Shown here in pieces: positions 53,142 through 62,558 of a stretch of DNA of 64,000 bases. Source of the stretch: Diplonema papillatum (lineage: Eukaryota; Euglenozoa; Diplonemea; Diplonemida; Diplonemidae); NCBI GenBank assembly GCA_030068145.1, contig JAPJBO010000887.1, positions 29,995 to 93,994 on the forward strand, given 5' to 3'. The number at the start of each line of letters is the position of its first letter. Within the stretch, counting starts at the first letter, position 1. The notes under the pieces were generated by a model. That model was given only the letters and a program-made list of their open reading frames with translations. It did no database searches and was not told the DNA's origin. Made by a program: the position numbers and the translations under genes.

Positions 53142-53714
53142 ATCATGTTACGCTCGTGTTACGCTGTTTTACAGCCAAATTGGGCATGTTACGCTCGTGT
53201 TACGCTATTTCACAGTCAAATTGGGCATGTTACGCTCGTGTTACGCTGTTTTTTTAGCGAAAAGTATCATGTTACGCTCGTGTTACGCTGTTCCACAGCC
53301 AAAAGGGCATGTTACACTCGTGTTACGCTGTTTCTTAGCGAGAATTCTCATATTACGCTCGTGTTACGCTGTTCCACAGCCAAAAAGGGCATGTTACACT
53401 CGTGTTACGCTGTTTTTTAGCGAGAATTCTCATACTACGCTCGTGTTACGCTGTTTTACAGTCAAATTGGGCATGTTACGCTCGTGTTACGCTGTTTTTT
53501 AGCGGAAATTATCATGTTACTCGTGTTACGCTGTTTTACAGCCAAATTGGGCATGTTACGCTCGTGTTACGCTGGTTTACAGCGAAACTTTTCATGTTAC
53601 GCTCGTGATACGCTGGTTTACAGTCAAATTGGGCATGTTACGCTCGTGTTACGCTGCTTTTTAGCGGAAATTATCATGTTACACTCGTGTTACGCTGGTT
53701 TACAGCGAAAATTT
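53142..53714 (+). repeat. Tandem array, ~41-bp unit, about 14 copies
   Basis: Each unit has catgttacgctcgtgttacg followed by ctg, then one of two alternating spacers: ttttacagccaaattggg or a tttttagcgaaaattat type. The internal repeat ttacgctcgtgttacgc is itself partly duplicated. It ends about 190 bp before the truncated LINE at 53906. Confidence 0.88.
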
Positions 53715-53905
53715 TCCGAGACTAGAGGTATGCTAATAGCTCTATCGAGCCAACCCCACTTTTTAGGGGGTCCGCGGGCGAAGCCCGGGGGCACTTTTTT
53801 ATAGTGTCGTTTCGTAAAGGGTCTCCTTAGGAAGTTTTCCCCCTTGGACCACAGGAATAAACAGGCGGCACAAGGAACCCCTGTACGAAAACGAAAAAAA
53901 ACTTG

Positions 53906-56674
53906 ATGAACGATCGATTGCTAAGGGTCATGGAGCAGCGCGGGCTCCCCTCATGTTTTCTGCTCTGGGTGCAAGCCTTCCTGAGAGACAGAAAAGCAGC
54001 GTATAAGGTGGACGGTGTGACTGGAAAGCAGGTCCCTCTTGCACGGGGTGTCCCTCAAGGGACTGTGCTTGGTCCAATATTGTTCCTATTCTGCATTGAC
54101 GAGTTGGGGGAGCTGCTTGCTGACCTCGGTACGAGCATGGGTAATACAACAGATGGTCAGCCGATACTTACACTGTCGTTGTTCGCGGATGACGTCGGAG
54201 TGGTCGTCACCGGGAATAGCGTTGATGAGCTGAAAGAGAGAGCACAGGTGGTTGTTTCAGAGGTTGAAAAATGGGTTGAGAAGGTGAACATGAGCCTTGC
54301 TTACCACAAGACGAAAGCTCTATTCGTCCGCCCTCACGGGGTGAACGTGAAGGCTCCCCTGGTCCTCTTTTCACCGTCGACAATTTCGGTGCAGGCGCGA
54401 CAGTTACTTGCGTGGATTACGAGCGAAACCTGTTCTTTCTGGGCGAATACCCCTGAATACGCGCAGCATCACAAGAAGCACATTCTGAAACTTGACGGCG
54501 TTGACCACCCCACCGTTGAAGACGCAAAAATGGTCCAGGCGAGGAGAAAAAACGGCGCTGTTCAGCTAGTAGTCGCACACCGCATCGACTGGGTTAAAGA
54601 AACGAAGTTCCTCGGTTTGGTAATTGACGATGAGCTCTCGTTCAACCCGCATGCTGAACGAGTCGTCAATATCATGTCCAAGAGAATGAACTTGTTACGG
54701 CACGTTTCTGGGAAGGCGTGGGGTTGCAGCACGACAACACTCCGATGTCTGTACTTGACATACGTTCTCCCAACAATAACGTATTGTCTGTCGGTATATG
54801 GCGCCTACTTGTTCCTTCCACAAGGCGGTAGAAGAGGCTTCACGAGCCCGTATCTTGAGAAATTCGAGAAGCTGCACAGGCGCTCGCTGACGTACGCGTA
54901 CGTGCTGGGGTGTAGGAAGGGTATATCGGACCTTGTCGCCACTCAAGAGGCCGGTATCCCTCCCATCAAAGTCTACATCGACCACCGCCTTGGCAGCCTT
55001 TACGAAAAATTGAAACTGCGAAGCCTCCTCTGGGACCGAACCCTCAACGCACCAGCTACCCCACTGGCCCGTTATGTTGACCTTGAAAGGAGAGCGGGTA
55101 CACGTGACCCTCCGCGTGAGACGTTCGTGTTCAACCCGTTTGCACCCTGGTCCCTGCGTCCTCCAGTTGCAATTCATCCCTCGTTACCGGAGGGTAAGAC
55201 CCCGGCCGAGAAGAGAAGCATCGTGGAAAAACGTCTCCGTGCGTTGCCATCACCCGACTGCACGGCATGGGCTGATGGTTCGGTCATGAAGCAAAGTCTC
55301 CCGTCGCCCCCTCCTGTAGGGGACCCGGGGTTCGACCGTCGGCAACTGCGTTGGCAAGTCTTCTACAACGATGCGACAACGTGGGGCGGAGCTGCCGCTT
55401 ATTTGGAGTTCGGTCCTTCGGTACGGCTAACCGATGCACATGGCTTTGACGTCCGATTCGAACACGGCTGCCCGACAATCTCCAGCACCTGTCCGGCTGG
55501 CAAGTTCCCGTCGAGCACAAGAGCTGAGACGATCGCGATGGTTGAGACCCTCAGAGTACTGTTGGCTGTGCTGCCGCCGACTGATGTACCTCTCGAAATC
55601 CTCATCCTGAGTGATTCCCAGTCGCTTCTCCGAGACCTTTGCAACGGCCCGCATGCCCAGAAACAGCCATTGATGATTGAAATCTGGCTAGCGCTCAACG
55701 AACTCAACTCCCGTGGGTACCGTCTCACCATCCAGTTCGTTTACGGTCATTGCGGCCTGCGGGGCAACGAAGTGGCTGACAAGCTCGCCAAGGACGCCGC
55801 CGGTCGCCACTACAGAGCTATGACGGGCCCGACATTTGGTGTCACCAGGGTGCATCCTCCGATTGCAGCGGTTGATGCGTCAGCACGCTATAAATCGCGG
55901 CTCACCCGGGAGTACAACGAGAGTATGGCGATGATGGCTTACGGGCGGGCAGCGATGGCAGGTAATGAAACTCCGTTTGTTGGCATTGTGAACGGGCGCG
56001 TTATCAAGCGCCGTAAGGACCTCACAAACCGGGCGGGTCACCACCCACTGGTCATGACGATGTACTCAGCTGAGTACTACACGTTGCATCGTTGTGACAG
56101 GCGCCAGCTTTTCCTCCCCTGCCCAGTCTGTGGTCGCCGCTCCCGTAGTCCGCTGGAGCACTTGTTCGTGAGCTGCACCGACCTCGTGACCCAACGGCTT
56201 CGGGACAGCATGTGGGCAGACATGGCTGGCAAGTGTGGTCGCTCGGAAGGCTTGAAGCACGTAGGATCAAAGGATAAACTTTGGCTCCTGCTGTTCCAGC
56301 ATCCAGAGGTTGCTCTTCGATACCTGCAGGAAGTTGGGGCTATACCGCGGTACCGGATCCTGCTCAATGACGATAATCTGCTGTGGAGCAATGCAACAAC
56401 TCCTGCTGTCTCGAGCGACATGCTCTCGGCCTGGAGCTCTCAGACCGTTCTATCGCAGTTGAGTTCGCCTGTGGTTCCGCTGCTTTCGAGTCAACCGGTA
56501 CCTGGGCCGGATACCAGTTCGAACGGCAGTCAACTCGCCGGGCCTCAGCACGAATCAGATCGCTCTCCGACACCAGACCTGGATTCTTGCACTGGCACGC
56601 TCCGGTTCAAGGACGCCCTGGACATGCAGGATGCGGCTTCAACAGCCAGCAGTGGTCCGGGTGAGTGGGCCTGA
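53906..56674 (+). CDS. LINE family B polyprotein, 5'-truncated (RT C-terminal half, RNase H)
   Basis: 922 residues, open from ATG 53906. It starts just after RT domain A: MNDRLLRVMEQRGLPSCFLL aligns with HDRLIKVMRDRGIPAKLVNW of the copy at 59186-62527. The polymerase box SLFADDVGVVV, VPQGTVLGP and the thumb region are present, then RNase H at ~450-640 with ADGS, RAET, SDSQSLL and GHCGLRGNEVADKLAK. This gives all four catalytic positions. A CPVCGRR...HLFVSC finger and an acidic Ser-rich tail ending SGPGEWA follow. The truncation removes the endonuclease and the first RT aspartate, so this copy cannot retrotranspose by itself, although its frame is intact. It is an APE-type LINE with RNase H, as in the I group. 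Confidence 0.88.
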   Translation: MNDRLLRVMEQRGLPSCFLLWVQAFLRDRKAAYKVDGVTGKQVPLARGVPQGTVLGPILFLFCIDELGELLADLGTSMGNTTDGQPILTLSLFADDVGVVVTGNSVDELKERAQVVVSEVEKWVEKVNMSLAYHKTKALFVRPHGVNVKAPLVLFSPSTISVQARQLLAWITSETCSFWANTPEYAQHHKKHILKLDGVDHPTVEDAKMVQARRKNGAVQLVVAHRIDWVKETKFLGLVIDDELSFNPHAERVVNIMSKRMNLLRHVSGKAWGCSTTTLRCLYLTYVLPTITYCLSVYGAYLFLPQGGRRGFTSPYLEKFEKLHRRSLTYAYVLGCRKGISDLVATQEAGIPPIKVYIDHRLGSLYEKLKLRSLLWDRTLNAPATPLARYVDLERRAGTRDPPRETFVFNPFAPWSLRPPVAIHPSLPEGKTPAEKRSIVEKRLRALPSPDCTAWADGSVMKQSLPSPPPVGDPGFDRRQLRWQVFYNDATTWGGAAAYLEFGPSVRLTDAHGFDVRFEHGCPTISSTCPAGKFPSSTRAETIAMVETLRVLLAVLPPTDVPLEILILSDSQSLLRDLCNGPHAQKQPLMIEIWLALNELNSRGYRLTIQFVYGHCGLRGNEVADKLAKDAAGRHYRAMTGPTFGVTRVHPPIAAVDASARYKSRLTREYNESMAMMAYGRAAMAGNETPFVGIVNGRVIKRRKDLTNRAGHHPLVMTMYSAEYYTLHRCDRRQLFLPCPVCGRRSRSPLEHLFVSCTDLVTQRLRDSMWADMAGKCGRSEGLKHVGSKDKLWLLLFQHPEVALRYLQEVGAIPRYRILLNDDNLLWSNATTPAVSSDMLSAWSSQTVLSQLSSPVVPLLSSQPVPGPDTSSNGSQLAGPQHESDRSPTPDLDSCTGTLRFKDALDMQDAASTASSGPGEWA

Positions 56675-58194
56675 GCGGGCTCGTCCGTCTACGTCTGCCT
56701 GCTGTCCGCCACCAATTTTTTCAAACTCAATCAAAGACTCAAATTGTCTCAATCCTCCCTCCTCAAACCGAACACTGACACGGTCCTCATCTCCGAATCG
56801 AACCTGGTGAATAACCTCATCCCCTGCCAAGCAAACCAGTAACGTCCGCGTCGCCAGAGGGTCGGAATGAAGTTGGCTGCAGATAGCAGCTAGCGGCTTT
56901 CAAAGCCGTCCGTGTCGGGCCACAACCGCGGCTGCCGTTGGTCACCCTTGCAACGAAAGGCCAGTTCGTAGGCCTTGACAAGTGGCTGGCTGCGAGGCGT
57001 CTACACCGCAGGTCACCGTGTTCCGCATGTCGGCGCTGCCGTTTGTCCGTTGCTGCTTTTACAATGCTAATGCTGAATAATCTTCGCTGAGCTCTCTAAA
57101 CTGTGGTCTTGAAGTTACTGCCTATACACGTACAAATGACTGTGCAACAAGCATGCGCTCTTCGAAAAAACGTTGTTCCAGTGGAACTTCCACTCGCTAC
57201 CAGTAGTACGAAAAAGTGTCACAGATTTTCCGTCTGAAAAGCAGCCCGTTTTGGGTCAAAATTTTGGAATTTTTGGGAAATTCTTTTTGGGATGGTAAGA
57301 GCTATCCCTGGCGATTATGGGCAAGCAATCAGCTCGCGACGCAGTGGCGACCAAAATCTGGCGTGCAGATGGACAAAAGGTCGGTTTTGGGGCTGTTTCA
57401 AAAACCCAAAAAAACGATTTCCGGCGGGAATCGAACCACCGACCCTCAAACCCCTGTGTGGGTGTGGTAACCTCTGGACCATGGGCTAAAAAAACGGCTT
57501 CGGTTATCGGTTATCGGTACGGTGGATACCTGTCTCGAGTTAGTTCTTGAGAACAGGTGAGGTGGTTCCTTGTGCCTCCCCGTCGCCATCCTTGGCGCGT
57601 TGTTTGTTTTCGTCTTCGGTTTCGTTCTTCGTTGTTTTTACGGTCTCACGTTGTGGTGGGGGGTTCAGTGAGCTTCTTACTTTTCCCGCCCTCCCCGGCT
57701 CCCGGAACTGAATAGAGGGGTATGGAAATAAGAAGTGGCGAAAAGAGAGATTCGGGGTAGTCTGCGCGGTGCTGTTTCGCGGCGGCAGTCCGATGCGGGC
57801 TTTTCCTGGGGGTCGGTGGGCGTTTGCGTCTTAGTTCGCCCTCCCGGCGCCGGTTCTGGACCAGGAGATTGTTTTGTTGGTTGCAAGTGCACATGTTTTT
57901 CGCTGTTTCTTGCAGTTTTCTATCTGCGTCCCGGTGACCGCTCGTATACTTGCTTCACCCTTGCTTGACCTTTCCTATGGTCAGGTGTGCTTGCTCGTGC
58001 ATTCCTCTGACTCAGTCTGAGGGTTGCTGTTGCCAGGCTTGGCGCCTGTGTGCGTTGCCGCAGTCTGTTGTCTGCGTTCGGTCTCTTCTTTTTTTCCCTC
58101 CCAGTCTTTTCTTTCATAGGCATTGGCCGGTTAGCGGTCTGAGCTGCTGCTGCTGTTGTTGCTTGCGTCTGAGCGTCGATGTGGCGAGTCTTCG
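56675..58194. other. Intergenic between two LINE copies
   Basis: The first ~150 bp is probably 3' untranslated region of the truncated LINE. A tRNA-like segment lies at 57420-57490. The rest is T-rich and without a supported gene, and the 3' untranslated region of the - strand LINE C occupies its right edge. Confidence 0.4.
57420..57490 (-). repeat. tRNA-like (SINE-like) segment
   Basis: On the - strand TGGTCCAGAGG fits box A and GGTTCGATTCC is a perfect box B, with about 45 bases between. The anticodon arm does not form a standard stem and loop. It is flanked by T runs, like the segment at 21600-21680. This is probably a tRNA-derived SINE head and not a working tRNA gene. Confidence 0.35.
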
Positions 58195-59241
58195 TCAAGC
58201 CCAGTCGTTCGAGCTTGTAGCGCTGCTTGTTGCGTCGAGGTCCAGCGCGTCGGCAAAGTTGGGTCCTCCTGCCTGCGGCGTTTCGTGAAAGGCGGGGGTT
58301 TGGGGGTCGGGCGGGTCCTCCAGTATCTGGTACCTCGCCACGAGCCCAGCGTCCTGCAGGTACGCGAGCGCTGCCTCCGGGTGCTCGAAAAGCAGGGGCC
58401 AGAGCATCTTGTGCCTCGACCCTGGCGCCGGTAGCTCCCTCGGGACCTTCGGGTCGGCTTCGAACACCTGCCTCCACATCGGCGCCCTCATGGCGTACCC
58501 GACTTTGCACTCGAGGAACAGGTGCGTGATCGGGCAGACGGGCGTCGCGTCGCAAAGCTCGCACGGACGGACTCTCTGCCTTTCTTCGGCTGCGAGGTCT
58601 TCCCAGTCCTTGCGGTACCGGTTGTGAAGGAGCTCGTGGTGCCCTGTCCTCAGCTGGCGGATTTCTCGCTCCGCACGCCTCGTGAGGTGCGCTGTTTTGG
58701 GCACCTTGCGTCCTCGAACGAGTTGCGCATACGGCAGCGGTCCGCCGGGACGGTACGGAGATGCCTTCATCGCTGACGCATGCACGCTTTCCCAGGTGTG
58801 CTCGCGGTAGCGCGCCCTTGCCGTTGCTACCGTCATTGGTGGTTGTTTTTCCACATGCGCTGCGGAGATACCGCCTTTCGCCAGTGCGTCCGCTTCATCG
58901 TTACCCGCCAGGGCGCAGTGTCCGAAGACAAACTGCAGGATCGGTGTGTGCCCCTTCGCCACGAGCTTTTCGAGCAGCTGCCAGATTTCGATGTTGGCTG
59001 GCTCTTTCTGCTTGTGCGGGCCTCGCCTTAGCTCGGTCAGCAGCGTGCGCTTAGTCCTGTGAAACGCCTTCGCTTCTACTTGTTTCAACGCTGCCCGCAG
59101 TGCTACCTGTTCCGCTCGATAGCTCGTGGCCCACTTCCCGGCCTGCCGGCTTGACCGTGTCCTGAGCAGCGTCTGGTCCCTCCAGTTACCGCCGCGTCGC
59201 GTGTCGTAGATCACGAAGCCTGCCCCGCCCCATCTCGTCAC
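58195..59241 (-). pseudogene. LINE family C ORF2, RNase H and C-terminal part (frameshifted)
   Basis: Continuation of the ORF at 59186-62527 after a one-base frame change near 59240. It reads TRWGGAGFVIYD, then YRAEQVAL (RNase H Glu) and FGHCALAGNDEADALAKG (His and last Asp). Between them, LLTELRRGP replaces the expected ...TDSQSLL...: a few codons carrying the third catalytic Asp are gone. A CELCDATPVCPITHLFLEC finger follows, and a tail ending SSNDWA that matches the end of the family B copy. This part of the element is inactive. Confidence 0.85.
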
Positions 59242-62200
59242 TTTGTCGAGCGGGGTCCGTCGTTCCGTGCAGCAGTTCGTGCTGGGCCTGTCTCGTCTTG
59301 AGTGCGGCCACGGAACCGTCCGTCCAGACTACCAGTTTCGGCTCAGGCAGCCCGTCCAGGACTTGCTCTACCGTCCTCCTGTTTTCGTCCGCGTTCTTCG
59401 ACTTCTTGCGCGGCAGGGACGGGTTGATGTGGAGCAGTGGTGGTGCCACCCACGGTAGGAAGGGGTTGGGCTTGTGGCGTTCTCGTCGAGGGTCCGTCGT
59501 CCGCGCTTCGGTTTTGAGGTGGAGGTATGACTGTGGGAGGGCGTCCTTGGTATGCCTTGTTTTGAGGACGTCGTCCCACATGTACTTCGTCTCCATCTTC
59601 TCGCCGAGCGCACCCGTTCGGACGTCTGCCATCGACTCAATCGGCAGCATTCGTGCCTCCATGAGCACAGCGGATGTCAGCGTCGTCTTTTTGCACCCAG
59701 TGACCGCAACTAGCGCCGTGCGGTGTAGGCGCTCGAGCCGGTCCTTCTCTTCTTGGGCTATGTACGGACCATAGATGGCGATGCCGTACATGAGAACCGG
59801 CCAGGCGTACGCCATGTAAAGCGCCCGGAGGACTTCGGTCTTGTGTCCCCACTTCATCCCCGATACGAGCTTCACCAGGTTCACTCTCTTCCCGGCGCTC
59901 TGCAGGATGCGGTCGACGTGGGCTTTGAAGGTTAGCCTGTCGTCGATCGTGAGTCCGAGGAGGGTGACTTGCTCCTTCCATTGGAGGTCAGTCACTACCG
60001 TGAACGCGATTTCCGTCGCTTCGGTCGAGGCTACTAGCTCCAGTATTTCTCTCCTCTGCTTTCGAGTGGTCAGCTCAAGTCCGCACACCAGTATGACTCT
60101 TTTCCGGTGGTGCGGGCTACCCGGGTCCACGTACCGGAGCGTGTCGCCGAAGTTCTTCACTTTCGTCCTGAATTCTTCCGTCGGAACCGTGATCTCCAGG
60201 CGGGTTGTCGTGAAAGTGACTAGCGGGGGAGCGAGTTTCCGGCGCATGTGCACGAGCCCTTTTTCGACTTCTCGGAACAAAACCGCTTCCGTCTTGCCGT
60301 GGGCCAGGTCCATCTTGGCTTCGGTGGCCCATGTCACGATGTTGTCAACGACTTCCTGGGCTTTCTTTCTCAGTTCTGTCAGCGTTTTGGCACTGACGAC
60401 GACGCCCACGTCGTCGGCGAATAGGGACGGGGTCACTGTAGATAGTCTCGCAGGTGCGGCGGTTGCTGACATCGAGGAAAGCTTCTCCGCTAGGTCGTCG
60501 ATGTATAGCAGGAACAAGATTGGACCGAGAACTGTACCCTGTGGGACACCGCTCGGTAGTGTCACTTTTTCCCCGTAGGACCCACCTATTCGAAACTTCG
60601 CCACTCTGTCCCGCAGGAAGGCCTCGACCCAGTTCACGAGTTTCGCCGGTATCCCGCGGTCCCTCATTACCTTAATAAGGCGGTCGTGGTCCACCGTGTC
60701 GAACGCTTTCGCCAGGTCGAAGACTAGGAGGCAGGTGTATCGCTTCTCCCGCAGGCTTCGGTCAATCGTTGTGACGGCTGTGAACAGCTGTTCTTCCGTT
60801 CCCCTTCCCTGCCGAAACCCTCCTTGGCATGCTGTGAACGGACGGATCTTCGGGAAGTTGTCGCTCTCGACAATGTGGTCGAGCCTTTCCCTAATCACCG
60901 TTTCCATGATCTTCGCAGCTATGCACGTCAGGGAGATCGGGCGGTAGCCAGATGCTTCAGCGCGGTCCTTCCCTGGTTTCGGGATGGGGACAGCATGCGC
61001 TTCTTTCCAGAGCTCAGGGATCGACGCTTTGTCCCAGGACGCATTGGCCACTTTGCACAGGGCTTCGAGGGCAGGCTTCCCCATCGCCTTGAATACCTGG
61101 GGGCAGAACCCCTGCGGATCGGTCGACGTCGTCACCTTCAGCTTCTCAACCGCTCTTTCTACTTCTTCCAGGGTGATGGGCCCTTCTACCCCGGTGTTCA
61201 TTGCCGGCTGGCTGTCTTCGCGGGGCGCTTCGTTCCGTACGCCCGTGGCTTCCAGGCCTTCTGTTTCGCCGCCTTCACGGTGCTCGGCTACACCCTCCTT
61301 TTTCCGGCATATGTTTGCGTAGTGTTGCGCCAGGTGCGTGGCCTTTTCAACTGGGTCCGTTAAAACGCGCTCCCCTGAACGGAGGGGGGGCAGGGCGTGT
61401 TTCTGCTTTTTCCCGTCAATTTCCCGGACGGTCCGGAACAAAAGCCCAAGGTCCGTCCCGCGGTTCACCTTGTCAACGATGCCGCCCCAGTACTCCGTCT
61501 TCGCTTTGAGGGCTGCTTCAGTGAACCGCTCTTTGGCCTCTTTGTACAGAACGCGAGAGCTGTCCGACTTTTCGCGCTGTAGTGTTTTGAACGCTGCGTC
61601 TTTGATGCGGGACAGCGGTGTCAGCGATTTGTCCCACCAAGGCCTCGGGGGTCGTTTCCCGGATGTCTTGGGAATGTGCTCCTTTATTGCGTCGCGGATG
61701 TGGGCGGTTAATGTGTCCGCCAGAGCTTGCGGGTCGGTTGTTGCGTTCTCTGCCGTTGCTGAACAGGCGCAGTCGAGATGTTCCGCGAATTTCTTCCATT
61801 TCGCGCGTCCCCATGCGGTGCCGGTGAGGGGCTTCTCTTTTTGGTGCTTGTAACCACGGGGTATTTCGAACAGGATTGTCCTGTGGTCCGAACCCCAGGA
61901 TTCGGCCGTCCTCCAGTTGGTGATGAAATGCGGGAGACCCGTCGCGATTGTGACGTCAGGGGACGTGTTGGACTCGTCTCGTGTTGGTGTCGAGGGGTCG
62001 TTCCACACTGTTGCAGGTGTTGGGTTGTCGGTGAGCCACTTGAACAGTTTCCTGCCGGCGGGGTTCGAGTTTCCGCTTGGACACCATGTCGGGTGGCGCG
62101 TGTTCGGATCACCGCACACGATGACGTCTTCTTCTATGACGAACGGGTCCAGGTTGATGTTACAGCCATCTTCGGGCGGCCGGTACACGTTGAAGATCCG

Positions 62201-62527
62201 CACGCTTTGGAGACCGATGCGGTCAATCTCGACTCCTAGGCACTCCATCAGCAAATCGTCGCCGAAGTCCAATGCGGGTAGTTGTCGGCTAACCAACGAG
62301 CTTCGGACTAGGATAACGAGCCCCCCGCCTCCCTTGTTCCTGGGTCTGTCTCGGCGGTAGGCAACGTAGCCAGCAACTGTCGGTGTGGGCTTGTCGCTAG
62401 TCAGCCACGTCTCCTGCAGGAGTACGACGTCTGGTCCGAGCAGTTCGATGCCGCGCGTCACGTCCTCAAGCGACATGGGCCCCTGTTTGCCCCACCACGA
62501 TTGGATGTTGGCTGACACGATCGTCAT
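59186..62527 (-). CDS. LINE family C ORF2: APE endonuclease and reverse transcriptase
   Basis: 1113 residues from ATG 62527. The endonuclease occupies ~1-230 (SANIQSW, LLQETWL, VCGDPNTRHPTW, NTSPDVTIA, SWGSDHRTI); GDPN replaces the usual GDFN. RT occupies ~500-800, with GYRPISLTCIAAKIMETVI, QGGFRQGRGTEEQL, FDLAKAFDTVDHDRL, GVPQGTVLGPILFLLYIDD and SLFADDVGVVV. The frame keeps the first RNase H motif (VVWTDGSVAA) and then runs into a frameshift. RNase H continues in the frame of 58195-59241. The endonuclease nicks the target and the RT primes on it. ORF1 lies upstream at 62993-64000. Same family as the copy at 53906-56674 but clearly diverged. Confidence 0.92.
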   Translation of the reverse strand: MTIVSANIQSWWGKQGPMSLEDVTRGIELLGPDVVLLQETWLTSDKPTPTVAGYVAYRRDRPRNKGGGGLVILVRSSLVSRQLPALDFGDDLLMECLGVEIDRIGLQSVRIFNVYRPPEDGCNINLDPFVIEEDVIVCGDPNTRHPTWCPSGNSNPAGRKLFKWLTDNPTPATVWNDPSTPTRDESNTSPDVTIATGLPHFITNWRTAESWGSDHRTILFEIPRGYKHQKEKPLTGTAWGRAKWKKFAEHLDCACSATAENATTDPQALADTLTAHIRDAIKEHIPKTSGKRPPRPWWDKSLTPLSRIKDAAFKTLQREKSDSSRVLYKEAKERFTEAALKAKTEYWGGIVDKVNRGTDLGLLFRTVREIDGKKQKHALPPLRSGERVLTDPVEKATHLAQHYANICRKKEGVAEHREGGETEGLEATGVRNEAPREDSQPAMNTGVEGPITLEEVERAVEKLKVTTSTDPQGFCPQVFKAMGKPALEALCKVANASWDKASIPELWKEAHAVPIPKPGKDRAEASGYRPISLTCIAAKIMETVIRERLDHIVESDNFPKIRPFTACQGGFRQGRGTEEQLFTAVTTIDRSLREKRYTCLLVFDLAKAFDTVDHDRLIKVMRDRGIPAKLVNWVEAFLRDRVAKFRIGGSYGEKVTLPSGVPQGTVLGPILFLLYIDDLAEKLSSMSATAAPARLSTVTPSLFADDVGVVVSAKTLTELRKKAQEVVDNIVTWATEAKMDLAHGKTEAVLFREVEKGLVHMRRKLAPPLVTFTTTRLEITVPTEEFRTKVKNFGDTLRYVDPGSPHHRKRVILVCGLELTTRKQRREILELVASTEATEIAFTVVTDLQWKEQVTLLGLTIDDRLTFKAHVDRILQSAGKRVNLVKLVSGMKWGHKTEVLRALYMAYAWPVLMYGIAIYGPYIAQEEKDRLERLHRTALVAVTGCKKTTLTSAVLMEARMLPIESMADVRTGALGEKMETKYMWDDVLKTRHTKDALPQSYLHLKTEARTTDPRRERHKPNPFLPWVAPPLLHINPSLPRKKSKNADENRRTVEQVLDGLPEPKLVVWTDGSVAALKTRQAQHELLHGTTDPARQSDEMGRGRLRDLRHATRR

Positions 62528-62558
62528 CCAGGCGTCGTGGGCAGGCAGTGTTTTGGGT

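Noticed and set aside
53197..53608. Open frames encoding a CYAV/LVLRCF repeat peptide
   Set aside because: They are produced by the 41-bp array, with no start context or domain.
57420..57490. Functional tRNA gene
   Set aside because: Box A and B fit, but the anticodon arm and acceptor stem do not pair properly.
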